A DNA stretch of 33,459 bases from Phycisphaerae bacterium. Lineage in GTDB: Bacteria > Planctomycetota > Phycisphaerae > UBA1845 > JAFGLZ01. Position numbers and translations under genes: made by a program. The DNA lies in NCBI GenBank assembly GCA_016927755.1, contig JAFGLZ010000240.1:1-33459 (forward strand), in the 5' to 3' direction. Each line of letters begins with the position of its first letter. The stretch's first letter is position 1. The notes below the pieces were generated by a model. The model had not been told where the DNA came from, did no database searches, and was given only the letters and a program-made list of their open reading frames with translations. Below, piece by piece: positions 15,730 through 23,573 of this stretch.

Positions 15730-17526
15730 TCACTCTCCCGGATCCAGCACGGCCATGAAGGCCTCCTGGGGGATCTCGACGCTGCCGACGGACTTCATGC
15801 GGCGCTTGCCGCGCTTCTGCCGCTCGAGGACCTTCATCTTGCGCGTCACGTCGCCGCCGTACAGCTTGGCCGTGACGTCCTTGCGGAACGGCTTGATCGT
15901 CTCGCGGGCGATGATCTTCCCGCCAATGGCGGCCTGGATGGGGATCGCGAACTGGTGCCGGGCGATGGCCTTGCTCAGCCGCTTGGCCAGCCGACGCCCG
16001 CGGGCCTCGGCCTTGTCGCGGTGGACGATCACCGACAGCGCGTCCACCGGCCTGCCGTTGACCAGGATGTTCATCTTGACGAGCTTGTCGGCGCGGAAAC
16101 CCGTCAGCTCGTAGTTCATCGTGCCGTAGCCCTGCGTGGCGGACTTCAGTTTGTCGTAGAAGTCGTAGAGGATCTCGCTCAGCGGCAGCTCGTACGTCAG
16201 CATCGCCCTCGTCGGAGAGAGGTACTCCGTCGCCTTGTACCGCCCGCGCCGGTCCTCGCTCATCTGCATGATTGCCCCGAGCGAAGAGGCCGGAACGATG
16301 ATGTTCGCGTGGACGATCGGCTCGCGGATCTCGGCGATCATCGACGGGTCGGGCATGTCGCTGGCCGACTCGATCCGCCTCACCTGGCCGTCGGTCAGCA
16401 TCAGCTCGTACGTCACGGTGGGGGCGGTCTGGACGGCGTCGATGTCGGCCTCGCGCTCGAGCCGCTCCTGAACGATCTTCATATGCAGCAGGCCCAGGAA
16501 GCCACAGCGGAACCCCAGGCCGAGCGCGTCACTGCTGACCGGCTCGAACGTGAACGAGCTGTCGTTGAGCCAGAGATCCTCCATCGCCTTGCGGAGGTCG
16601 CCGGCGGTGCTGCCGGGGCCCGGGTAGAAGTCGCAGAAGACCATCTGCTGCGGCGGCACGTAGCCCGGCAGCGGATCGTCGCTCGGGTCCTTGCTCAGCG
16701 TCACCGTATCGCCGATGTGGACCTCATTGATCGTGCGGATGTTCGCGTAGAGATAGCCGACCTCGCCCGCCGCTAGCGTCTCGACGGGGCGATGTTGCGG
16801 CATGAACTTGCCCAGCTCGGCGACGACGAAGTGCGCGCCGGTGGCCAGGAACCGAATCTTGTCGCCCTTTCGGATCCGGCCATCGAACACGCGGAGGTGG
16901 CAGATCACCCCGCGATGCACGTCGGTCTTGGCGTCGTAGACCATCGCGCGGAGCCTGGCGTCCCGCCGTCCCGCCGGCGGCGGAATTCGCTCGACGATGG
17001 CCCGCATCACCTCGTCGATCCCCTGGCCGGTCTTGGCCGACGTGAAGATCGTCTCGTCCGCCGGGATGCCCAGCACGTGCTCGATCTCCAGCGCGACGTC
17101 CTCCGGGACCGCGCCGGCCAGGTCGATCTTGTTCACCACGGGGATGATCGTCAGGTTCGCGTCGACCGCCTTGTAGGCGTTCGCGACGGTCTGCGCCTGG
17201 ACCCCCTGCGTCGCGTCGACGAGCAGCAGCACGCCCTCGCACGCGGCCAGCGCCCGCGAGACCTCGTAGTGAAAGTCCACGTGCCCCGGCGTGTCGATCA
17301 GGTTCAGCATGTACTCCTGGCCGTCGAACTCGTAGCGAACGGTAGCGCGGTTGGCCTTGATCGTGATGCCCATCTCCCGCTCGAGATCCATGTCGTCGAG
17401 GAACTGTTCGCGGAACTCGCGCGCCGAGACCGCCCCCGTCTGCACGAGGATCCGATCGGCCAGCGTGCTCTTGCCGTGGTCGATGTGCGCGATAACGCTG
17501 AAGTTGCGGATGTACTTCTGGTCCAC
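15730..17526 (-). CDS. lepA: elongation factor 4 (LepA)
   Basis: A 598-residue ribosome-associated translational GTPase, the full usual length. GTG at 17526 starts the protein directly at MDQKYIRNFSVIAHIDHGKS, as in other LepA proteins; the ribosome binding site is weak. GTPase motifs are the P-loop AHIDHGKST (13-21), DTPGH (78-82) and NKID (132-135). Domain II contains DAKTDVHRGVICHLRVFDG, and the C-terminal LepA domain ends IARETIKPFRKDVTAKLYGG, then KMKVLERQKRGKRRMKSVG, which is diagnostic for LepA over EF-G. It is implicated in ribosome biogenesis and translation under stress. It is the last minus-strand gene of the 15730-19459 series, with a 310-base gap upstream. Confidence 0.97.
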   Translation of the reverse strand: MDQKYIRNFSVIAHIDHGKSTLADRILVQTGAVSAREFREQFLDDMDLEREMGITIKANRATVRYEFDGQEYMLNLIDTPGHVDFHYEVSRALAACEGVLLLVDATQGVQAQTVANAYKAVDANLTIIPVVNKIDLAGAVPEDVALEIEHVLGIPADETIFTSAKTGQGIDEVMRAIVERIPPPAGRRDARLRAMVYDAKTDVHRGVICHLRVFDGRIRKGDKIRFLATGAHFVVAELGKFMPQHRPVETLAAGEVGYLYANIRTINEVHIGDTVTLSKDPSDDPLPGYVPPQQMVFCDFYPGPGSTAGDLRKAMEDLWLNDSSFTFEPVSSDALGLGFRCGFLGLLHMKIVQERLEREADIDAVQTAPTVTYELMLTDGQVRRIESASDMPDPSMIAEIREPIVHANIIVPASSLGAIMQMSEDRRGRYKATEYLSPTRAMLTYELPLSEILYDFYDKLKSATQGYGTMNYELTGFRADKLVKMNILVNGRPVDALSVIVHRDKAEARGRRLAKRLSKAIARHQFAIPIQAAIGGKIIARETIKPFRKDVTAKLYGGDVTRKMKVLERQKRGKRRMKSVGSVEIPQEAFMAVLDPGE

Positions 17527-17739
17527 GTCAGACGCTTTCCCGCCGCCCAGGCAGGGCCTCCGCGGCGCAACCCCTTGGCGTTTAATGAATAAACGAAACC
17601 GACGGTTGGGCGTACCCCCCGATCCGCGCTCCTTCGGCCCGGGCCGCTCCCATCCCGCGCGGGCCCAGTCAATCTAGATTCTAGCGATATCGGCTCCCCG
17701 CACCAAGTAGCTTCGGTTTCGGCCATGGAGTGCCCATGG

Positions 17740-17808
17740 AGTGCGGCGGCTTGACGCCGCTTTGGATTGCCCGCGCAGCGGGCCAAGTCGGTCGCCAGCA
17801 GCCTGGCG
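17740..17808. repeat. family C triple-hairpin repeat
   Basis: This is the only notable content of the 310-base gap between lepA and the small membrane gene. Three hairpins follow each other: GCGGCG-GCTTGA-CGCCGC (17743-17760), GCCCGC-GCA-GCGGGC (17769-17783), and CGCCAG-CAGC-CTGGCG (17793-17808). Spurious frames through it read CGGLTPLW and KAASSRRTP, strings I recall in many hypothetical proteins, so it is probably a dispersed element. It lies 3' of the minus-strand gene at 17837. Confidence 0.7.
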
Positions 17809-17836
17809 TGCCAGCGCCTCTCTTCGCATTCTGCCT

Positions 17837-18076
17837 CTATGGATCGGCGCCCTCACGTCGCTTCCGACGTTCCGGAAGCCAGAACAGGATGCTCCAGACC
17901 AAGCCGCATTGAGCGCACAGCCACAGGAGCATGATGAAGTCGACCACCCACCGCGGCAGGTCGTGTTCGCGAGCCAAGCCCACGAGATCGACGATGGATG
18001 CGCCCATCATGATCCACCAGAGGGAAGGCCCAAATACGAGGAAGAGCAGAATCCGTGTAAGCCGAATGCGCTTCAT
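17837..18076 (-). CDS. small two-helix membrane protein
   Basis: A 79-residue protein not recognised as a known family. Two hydrophobic helices are predicted: about residues 8-33 (ILLFLVFGPSLWWIMMGASI) and about 44-67 (VVDFIMLLWLCAQCGLVWSI), with positively charged ends (MKRIRLTR and PERRKRREG) that suggest both termini are cytoplasmic. No strong ribosome binding site precedes the ATG. It lies 143 bases downstream of a lipoprotein gene on the same strand, and a repeat cluster lies just past its stop. The amphipathic arrangement and aromatic-rich helices support it being real, but this is a short frame and confidence is moderate. Confidence 0.55.
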   Translation of the reverse strand: MKRIRLTRILLFLVFGPSLWWIMMGASIVDLVGLAREHDLPRWVVDFIMLLWLCAQCGLVWSILFWLPERRKRREGADP

Positions 18077-18219
18077 TGGAGTGCTCGATCGTCAACAATG
18101 CCGCGGGCTCTCGCGTATCGCCGGATGGGGCACAAGGGCATCATCGATTCGCAGCCCCTTCACTGCCAACGCCGCGACGTGGGCATGCCTTCTGTCTCGC
18201 CAGGCGGATTCTCGAAACC

Positions 18220-18597
18220 CTATCGTTGTGTCCTTGAAGCACGCTTGAGAGGTACCCTCTCCCTCGCCTCGCCGGCCATCCAGGTCCACAACTCCCAGGT
18301 GTTGGGCTCCTCGCCCCGGAGAATCAGCTCCCAATAGCGACCCGATTCCTCACGCACCCGAACCGTGGGCCGGCCAACGCAGTGAGTCCTGCCCCATCCA
18401 TCGTAGTTTTCCGTGACGACCTCGATTTCGCAGCCGTCAATGCCCTCCGCTGGTTTGTACACATCCGCATACCACACAGGATCGATTGGGCCGCAGCCGG
18501 CTGGCGGCAACAACCCGAATAGGGACACGCTCGCCATTGCGAACAGACCGATGTTCGCCCCGTCATCCCATCCTTTTCGTCTCAGCCCTTGAAACAT
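18220..18597 (-). CDS. small putative lipoprotein
   Basis: A 125-residue protein of unknown function. The ATG at 18597 is chosen over an upstream one because TAGGAGGG (18603-18610) lies 5 bases away. A hydrophobic segment (about residues 15-33) ends at LLPPAGC, a lipobox-like site with Cys35, so it is probably a membrane-anchored periplasmic lipoprotein. The mature part is rich in Trp, Tyr and Glu (WYADVYKPAEGIDGCEIEVV and PNTWELWTWMAGEARERV). It starts 40 bases after the TIM-barrel gene stop on the same strand and may be cotranscribed with it. No homology recognised. Confidence 0.65.
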   Translation of the reverse strand: MFQGLRRKGWDDGANIGLFAMASVSLFGLLPPAGCGPIDPVWYADVYKPAEGIDGCEIEVVTENYDGWGRTHCVGRPTVRVREESGRYWELILRGEEPNTWELWTWMAGEARERVPLKRASRTQR

Positions 18598-18637
18598 CGC
18601 GGCCCTCCTAAAGACGCGCTGCGCGTCGCGGCACCCC

Positions 18638-19459
18638 CTACACCGACCGCGCCCACTCGACAAACCTCGGAAACACCTCGTCCGGCTCCGGCAATTCGGT
18701 GTGCCACCGCTTCTCGTGCTCCAGGACGAGCCAGCCGTCGTAACCCCGATCGCGGAGGAGCCGGATCGCCTCGGCCAGCGGGAGCTGCCCCCGCCCGGGC
18801 TGGACGTACCGCCAGCCGTCGCCCATCGCGTTCGGATGTGAGGCGTCGTACACGGCGTCCTTGACGTGCAGATAGCGGATCCGATCGCCGATGGCCTCGA
18901 GCGTCTCGGCGGGACTCTCGTTCGTCACGCGCGTCGTGTGGCCCATGTCCCAGAGGATGCCGAACTCCGGATCGGGGATACGGTCCAGCAGCAGCCTGCA
19001 GTCCGACGAGGCGATCCAGACGTCATGCGTCTCCAGCGCCCACGTGAGCTCGCGGGCGCCGCCCAGCTCGAGGATGGCCGACATTGTCCTGGCGGCGACG
19101 TCGGCGAGATCCTTCCGACGGCGCGCGTCGATGTTCCCGTTGCCGAAGACGCGGATGACCGACGCGCCCAGCCTCCGGGCGACGGGGATCGTTCGTCTGG
19201 CCTCCTCGAGGTTCTTGTCGAGGGCGTCCTGCTCGCAGAGGCGGATGCTGGAGCTGATGCCGCTGACGGCCAGTCCCGCCTCGGAGAGCTTCCGCCCGGT
19301 CTCGGCCAGATCCGCGCCGAACTCGGGGAGCAGCGTCACGTCGATCTGGTCCAGGATCCCCCGGAAGTCGACGCCGTCAAAGCCGAACGCCCTTGCCTTG
19401 GCGATGATCGTATCCAGGTCCCATGCGGGACAGCCGAGCGTGGTGAAGCCGATCTTCAT
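18638..19459 (-). CDS. sugar phosphate isomerase/epimerase-like TIM barrel
   Basis: A 273-residue AP-endonuclease-2/xylose-isomerase-like protein, probably cytoplasmic. ATG at 19459 is preferred: GGAGAT lies 6 bases upstream and the protein opens with MKIGFTTLGCP, a usual first strand; the open frame extends 20 codons upstream without homology. Metal-site residues in the usual order are Glu143 (ALETHD), Asp171 and His174 (LWDMGHT), His198 and Asp201 (YLHVKD) and Glu247 (LVLEHE). Such enzymes isomerise or epimerise ketoses, including inosose and hydroxypyruvate derivatives; the exact substrate cannot be read. Large sets of these paralogues are typical of planctomycetes. Confidence 0.9.
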   Translation of the reverse strand: MKIGFTTLGCPAWDLDTIIAKARAFGFDGVDFRGILDQIDVTLLPEFGADLAETGRKLSEAGLAVSGISSSIRLCEQDALDKNLEEARRTIPVARRLGASVIRVFGNGNIDARRRKDLADVAARTMSAILELGGARELTWALETHDVWIASSDCRLLLDRIPDPEFGILWDMGHTTRVTNESPAETLEAIGDRIRYLHVKDAVYDASHPNAMGDGWRYVQPGRGQLPLAEAIRLLRDRGYDGWLVLEHEKRWHTELPEPDEVFPRFVEWARSV

Positions 19460-19757
19460 GGGTTCATCTCCGAATTCCGGTTTCCGTCGAGCGATGTAGA
19501 GCGTATCGCCATCGATCACGGGAAGAAAGCCAAACGTCCCGTTTCGGCTTGTCGTCAGCCGATCGGCGGTCTACAGTGCGCTTATAGGTATGGGGGGGCA
19601 AGAGCGCTGCGGTGCCGAGCGGAAGGTGTCCGTGCAAATCCCGGCATCGCATCTCACGATCACCGCCGAGTATCGGTAGCCTCGGCGACGCGCCGGCATC
19701 TCGTGCGCCGCGTCTCGGGCTCGATGTCCCTGCGGCCGGTCAACTTGGACGGAGAGG

Positions 19758-20279
19758 ATGAACGAACGACAAACGAACGACCTGGTGACCCGCGCCCGCG
19801 CGTTCTGCCGCAAGGCGCACGAGGGCCAGACGCGAGACAACGGCGAGGACTACGCCACGCACCCGATCGCCGTGGCGGACATCCTGCGCGATCGCGGTGT
19901 CGAGGAGCCGAACGTCCTGGCCGCCGCTCTCCTGCACGACGTCATCGAGGATACCGCGATCACCGCCGAACGGCTCGATCAGGAATTCGGTTCGGACGTA
20001 GCGGGCCTCGTGCGGGAGCTGACCAACGAAGGTTATCCCGGCAGGACCCGCGAGCAGAAGCAGCAAGGCCTCATCGACGAGGCCAAGCGGATGTCCGACG
20101 AGGCCAAGCTGATCAAGCTGGCCGACCGCCTCCACAACCTCAGCCAGATGGACGTGTGGGAGCACGACAGAAAGCAACGCTACGCACGGGAGTCGCTGGA
20201 GCTGCTCGAAGCGCTTCGCCCCTGGCCGTTGCCCGTCCTGGCCGAGGCCGTCCGCAGGACCGCCACGGCGTACCTATAG
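19758..20279 (+). CDS. stand-alone HD hydrolase, (p)ppGpp hydrolase (MESH1-like)
   Basis: A 173-residue metal-dependent HD-domain protein matching the hydrolase domain of SpoT/RelA and animal MESH1 in order and length. Motifs are KAHEGQTR with His21, THP with His35, LLHDVIEDT with His60-Asp61 and Glu64-Asp65, FGSDVAGLVRELT, and IKLADRLHNL with Asp123. It has no synthetase, TGS or ACT domain, so it is a single-domain small alarmone hydrolase candidate that would lower (p)ppGpp; MESH1-type enzymes may also act on NADPH. GGAG lies only about three bases from the ATG, so spacing is short. No partner synthetase lies nearby. A family A repeat follows the stop by 20 bases. Confidence 0.85.
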   Translation: MNERQTNDLVTRARAFCRKAHEGQTRDNGEDYATHPIAVADILRDRGVEEPNVLAAALLHDVIEDTAITAERLDQEFGSDVAGLVRELTNEGYPGRTREQKQQGLIDEAKRMSDEAKLIKLADRLHNLSQMDVWEHDRKQRYARESLELLEALRPWPLPVLAEAVRRTATAYL

Positions 20280-20299
20280 CGGGCCTGCCCGAGCCACCG

Positions 20300-20346
20300 T
20301 AGCACGGGCGTCTCGCCCGTGATGGTTCATGGGCAAGATGCCCACA
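20300..20346. repeat. family A twin-hairpin repeat, decayed right arm
   Basis: Hairpin 1 is CACGGGCG-TCT-CGCCCGTG (20303-20321), identical to the copy at 11529; the same ATGGTT linker follows. In hairpin 2 the left arm CATGGGCA and loop AGA are intact, but the right arm is TGCCCACA instead of TGCCCATG, breaking the two outermost pairs. It lies between convergent genes, 20 bases after the HD gene. Confidence 0.85.
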
Positions 20347-20390
20347 CCCCGTGCTCGTCGTATGCCCGGCGCCTGATCTCGCGCGGTCAT

Positions 20391-21623
20391 TCAGAACGCC
20401 TTCAGCAGCTCGAGCATCTCCCGGTCGAGCTTGTGCCCCCTGTAGTCCTCGTACTTCACGTCCGCCCGCTGGCTGTCGAGGATGCCGAACGTGCTTCGGA
20501 ACTCCCAGAGCGCCCACCCCCAGCCCGCCGCCTTCCACAGCGACAGCACGTCGCGCATCCACGCCAGCGCCACGTCGTGCGGCGTCTGATTGTAGCAGCC
20601 CCACTCGCCGACGTGCACCTTGACGCCGCCGGCCTCGAGCCGCTGCCACGGCTCGATCATCTCCTTCTCGAAGCGCTCCCTGTCCCACCGGCCCAGGCCG
20701 AGCACCATGCCGATCAGCGGATACTTGAAGTCGCTCTGTTTAACCGTCATCGGCCAGGTCGGCGTCTGCTTGTTCGTCAGCCACGGGGCGCCCTGTGTCG
20801 ACCATGACGCCTTGTAGTGCGTCAGCGTCGGCGGGGCATAGCCGCGGGCGCTCTGCACCAGGCCCAGGTCCGCGATGCCGAAGACGGGCCGGGCGCCGAC
20901 GTCGATCCCATCCGCGAAGACCAGCCGATCCGGATCCACCTCGCGAATGCCCGCCACCAGCGCCCGGACCACGCGGACGTAGTCCTCCTCGGCGATCAGG
21001 AAGTTGGCGAACTCCGGCACCTGCGCCCGCAGCAGCTTGGTCAAGTTCTCGTCGCCCAGCGAGAACGGCGGCTCGTTCATCAGGTCGAAGCTCAGGTGCC
21101 GGTTGGGAACACCCTTGTACCGCCTCGCGAAGTGCTTCCAATGGTGTACGGCCGCGGCGAGGGCCGGCTCGCGGTCCGCCTTTGGACCGTGAAAGAGCCG
21201 CTTCGGCTCGAGGTCGGCGCCGCTGACGCAGTAGCCGGGGATGCGATGGAAATTCAGGTTGACGTGGATGCCGTACTGCTTGCCCAGCTCGATCGCCTGG
21301 TCGACGTACTCGAGCGGCCTGTCGTTGATGTTGAGCCAGTCCTTCGCCTCGGCCCAGTTCCAGTACGACATCGGAAGCCGGACGAAGTTGAACCCCCAAC
21401 CGGCCATCATCTCGAAATCCTTCTCGGAAAAGAACGTCGGCTTGCGCCCCCAGCCGAACATCTCCTGCAGATTGAAGCCCCGCCACCGAGGGATGCTCGT
21501 CGCGTCGATGTCCTTGGCCTCCCGTCGTGTCGACGGCTCACGCTTGCCCGTCCCGGCCGCGGCCCTGGCGGCGCCAACACCCGAAGCGGCCGCCGTGCCC
21601 AACATGAAGTCGCGTCGTTTCAT
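20391..21623 (-). CDS. GH5-type glycoside hydrolase, Tat-exported
   Basis: A 410-residue secreted beta-glycosidase, cellulase or mannanase-like. The ATG at 21623 gives a twin-arginine signal: KRRDFMLGTAAASG, residues 2-15, then Ala-rich to about 25. The GH5 pattern is complete: WRGFNLQEMF (residues 47-56), FNFVRLPMSYW, NLNFHRIPGY with His126-Arg127, LSFDLMNEPP with acid/base Glu184, and HVGEWGCYN with nucleophile Glu340. The end WALWEFRSTFGIL is also typical. No carbohydrate-binding module is present. Tat export suggests cofactor-independent folding in the cytoplasm or a periplasmic role. No clear ribosome binding site lies near the start. Family firm; substrate specificity open. Confidence 0.92.
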   Translation of the reverse strand: MKRRDFMLGTAAASGVGAARAAAGTGKREPSTRREAKDIDATSIPRWRGFNLQEMFGWGRKPTFFSEKDFEMMAGWGFNFVRLPMSYWNWAEAKDWLNINDRPLEYVDQAIELGKQYGIHVNLNFHRIPGYCVSGADLEPKRLFHGPKADREPALAAAVHHWKHFARRYKGVPNRHLSFDLMNEPPFSLGDENLTKLLRAQVPEFANFLIAEEDYVRVVRALVAGIREVDPDRLVFADGIDVGARPVFGIADLGLVQSARGYAPPTLTHYKASWSTQGAPWLTNKQTPTWPMTVKQSDFKYPLIGMVLGLGRWDRERFEKEMIEPWQRLEAGGVKVHVGEWGCYNQTPHDVALAWMRDVLSLWKAAGWGWALWEFRSTFGILDSQRADVKYEDYRGHKLDREMLELLKAF

Positions 21624-21721
21624 TGCGTGTGTGGGTCTCCGTGAGCGGCCTCGCGCGCAGGTGCCTGACACTAGCATCTACGTGATTCCCACGGATAATC
21701 GTAGTGCAAGGAGCCGCTCGA

Positions 21722-22069
21722 TTGAAGTATGATGCCCGGGCGGAGGTTGAGTCCTTGGTCGACATGGTAAGATCTCGAGGCAACGTTCCTATCCGACTCA
21801 CCGACGAACGGTGGGCGCATGTTATCGAGCAGCACTGCGAGCTTGCCGGGATGCGCGAGGACGTATTGGAGGTCGTCTCGGACGCGCATCGCGTCGTGGC
21901 CGGCGGCTCCGGCGAACTGCTGGCGGTCCGCTATCTAGAAAAAGGCAAGGCGATTGTCGTAGTATATCGAGAGGTGAGCGATAGTGACGGGTTCGTCATC
22001 ACCGCGTTCATCACCACGCATCTGGCGAGTCTGGAGCGCAGAGTGCAAGTATGGCCCCAACAGAGCTAG
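21722..22069 (+). CDS. PBECR/DUF4258-like putative nuclease
   Basis: A 115-residue soluble protein. TTG at 21722 is preferred because AAGGAG (21708-21713) lies 8 bases upstream; the GTG at 21704 has no such site. Its core reads RLTDERWAHVIEQHCELAG, then VLEVVSDAHRVVAGG, then LLAVRYLEKGKAIVVVY and FVITAFITT. This strand order and the W-x-H-x(4)-H pattern resemble the barnase/EndoU/RelE-like nuclease folds, in which such small proteins occur as toxins. It overlaps the DUF2283 gene by 19 bases, and this pairing recurs in genomes from memory. I infer a toxin-antitoxin-like pair, but no activity is shown. No DNA-binding domain is visible. Confidence 0.65.
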   Translation: MKYDARAEVESLVDMVRSRGNVPIRLTDERWAHVIEQHCELAGMREDVLEVVSDAHRVVAGGSGELLAVRYLEKGKAIVVVYREVSDSDGFVITAFITTHLASLERRVQVWPQQS

Positions 22070-22278
22070 CACAGTACCTGAGTCTGGTTCCTATGGTCCT
22101 TACGACCCCGCATCGTTCGCTCTGGTCCAGCTATGACGCGGAGGCGGACGTCCTGTACGTCAATTTCAAGAGGCCCGCGCGCGCCACCGATAGTGAGCTT
22201 ACCGACGACGACATTATCGTTCGCTACGAAGGGACGGAGATCATCGGATTGACGATCCTGCACGCGAGCAAGCGGTGA
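22051..22278 (+). CDS. DUF2283 family protein
   Basis: A 75-residue protein whose start at 22051 overlaps the end of the preceding gene. From residue 24 it shows the DUF2283 pattern: SSYDAEADVLYVNF, then DDDIIVRYEGTEIIGLTILH. The N-terminal 22 residues (APTELAQYLSLVPMVL) are an extension compared with the usual family start near the YDxEAD segment. DUF2283 proteins often sit beside DUF4258-like proteins and are presumed antitoxins or small regulators. The gene ends 63 bases before the convergent DUF104 gene. No strong ribosome binding site is seen, so translational coupling through the overlap is likely. Confidence 0.75.
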   Translation: MAPTELAQYLSLVPMVLTTPHRSLWSSYDAEADVLYVNFKRPARATDSELTDDDIIVRYEGTEIIGLTILHASKR

Positions 22279-22341
22279 ATTTCTCTGGAGGAATCACAGA
22301 GGACCCGAGTCCAAGCCAACGTTGCCACCTTCAGGCGGCTG

Positions 22342-22563
22342 TCATTGACCCGGTCTCGCATGGTTGAACTCGTCGGCAATGATCCTACGCAGTTCATCGG
22401 CGTCCTCATCCGGCAGGATGCCCACACAGTCGATCAGGGGATTCGGCGATGCCGTCATACCCTCCACGGTTACCCTTACGTGGGCATGCTCGGCAATTCC
22501 GTCGAGAGACTCGAGCGGCTTCAGGACACCCCCCTCATAGATGGCGACAATCGTCCGGGTCAT
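22342..22563 (-). CDS. DUF104-type antitoxin, orphan
   Basis: A 73-residue protein opening TRTIVAIYEGGVLKPLESLD, then HVRVTVEG, the typical AF2212/PG0164 (DUF104) antitoxin pattern; a C-terminal helix follows (ILPDEDADELRRIIADEF). The ATG at 22563 follows GGGAGG at about 8 bases. In this family the gene normally precedes a PIN-domain VapC toxin. Here the stop overlaps an ATG (ATGA), but that frame closes after four codons, and no PIN frame follows. It is therefore an orphan or a remnant of a lost pair. The closest PIN gene is at 24480, on the other strand. Confidence 0.7.
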   Translation of the reverse strand: MTRTIVAIYEGGVLKPLESLDGIAEHAHVRVTVEGMTASPNPLIDCVGILPDEDADELRRIIADEFNHARPGQ

Positions 22564-22796
22564 CGGAGCGACCTCCCAGCTCTACCCACATATCATAACG
22601 CGATTGGTCTCCGGAGCGAAGCCGTCTTGGCGGCGAGTGCGGGCACACCGTCGTCTTCCTGCGGATTGGTCAGACGGGCAATCCGGTACAATGATGGCTG
22701 AGCAATGGTCGGCGAATGCCTCCCGAGCAGTTCAGAGCATAATCCGGTCACGCTCAACTCATCGGATCCTGACGGCCGACACTGGAGGCGAGCGCC

Positions 22797-23573
22797 ATGA
22801 GACGCCTGACGAGCCTGGCCTGCCTGTGGATGTTCCTCCTTGCTTTCACCGTCGGCATCGAGGGATGCGTGGTGGCTCCCGGAGACGAGCCCAATGACCC
22901 CAACGTGACCGAGCGGACCTATGACGTCGACACGCTGGGTGTCCCGCGATTCGTCGATCACGATTTCACGCAGCTCGAGAAGATCGTTCAGATCTCTCGG
23001 TTCCGCTCGGGGTATGGGCATGACTACTCGGATCCCACGGAGTCGTGCCGGAGCATGAAGCACTACTACCAACCCGCCGCCGAGTACCGACGCAACGAAG
23101 AGATCGAGGTCCGCGCGCCCGTCTCCGGAACCATCGAGCGGATCTTCGACGAGCAGCACGGCTCGAGCGAGGGATTGACGAACAAGCAGGTCCACATACG
23201 GCCCGACAATTGGCCCGCGTTCCACTTCGCATTGTTCCACGTGGATCTGGTCGACGAGAGCATCGTTCAGGGCAAGCACGTCGAGGCGGGCGGCTTGATC
23301 GGCCACGCGCGCATGTACTACCCGGACCTGGACGCTTACGCCAACGATTTCGACATCGCCGTCCGGGTCGATACGCCGACGGGCTGGCGCTACGTCTCCT
23401 ACTTCGAGACGATGACCGATCGCTTGTTCGGCGACTACGTCGCGCGGGGTGCCGTATCGAGGACCGACTTCATCATCAGCAAGGAGGATCGCGACGCCGA
23501 TCCGCTCACGTGCGACGGCGACGGGCGCTTTGCAGGCGTGGGTTCGCTGGTGAACTGGTTCGCCCTGGACTAG
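22797..23573 (+). CDS. lipoprotein with M23-like peptidase fold, altered site
   Basis: A 258-residue exported protein; the ATG follows GGAGG at 8 bases. The signal segment (residues 3-22) ends at GIEGC, a lipobox-like site with Cys24. The mature part has SGYGHDYSD with His75 and Asp79 in the H-x(3)-D arrangement of M23/LytM peptidases, then VRAPVSGTIERI and GKHVEAGGLIGHA, the beta-sheet core of the duplicated hybrid motif. The last M23 ligand site, normally H-x-H, aligns with DFDIAVRV, giving Asp184 and Asp186. So the fold is M23-like, but the catalytic His pair is missing. It may bind or regulate peptidoglycan rather than cleave it, or bind metal differently. A TACAAT box lies about 105 bases upstream. 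Confidence 0.7.
   Translation: MRRLTSLACLWMFLLAFTVGIEGCVVAPGDEPNDPNVTERTYDVDTLGVPRFVDHDFTQLEKIVQISRFRSGYGHDYSDPTESCRSMKHYYQPAAEYRRNEEIEVRAPVSGTIERIFDEQHGSSEGLTNKQVHIRPDNWPAFHFALFHVDLVDESIVQGKHVEAGGLIGHARMYYPDLDAYANDFDIAVRVDTPTGWRYVSYFETMTDRLFGDYVARGAVSRTDFIISKEDRDADPLTCDGDGRFAGVGSLVNWFALD

Noticed and set aside
19590..19660. tRNA-like stretch
   Set aside because: A GTGCAAATCCCGGC-like arm is present, but the acceptor and anticodon stems cannot be formed, so no tRNA is called.
18866..20302. 478-codon open frame on the plus strand
   Set aside because: It crosses the antisense of the TIM-barrel gene and then the HD gene in a wrong frame; no motif or ribosome binding site.
22687..22692. TACAAT as promoter of the M23-like lipoprotein
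   Set aside because: The hexamer is good, but the nearest -35-like TTGGTC is only 15 bases away; too weak for a separate feature.
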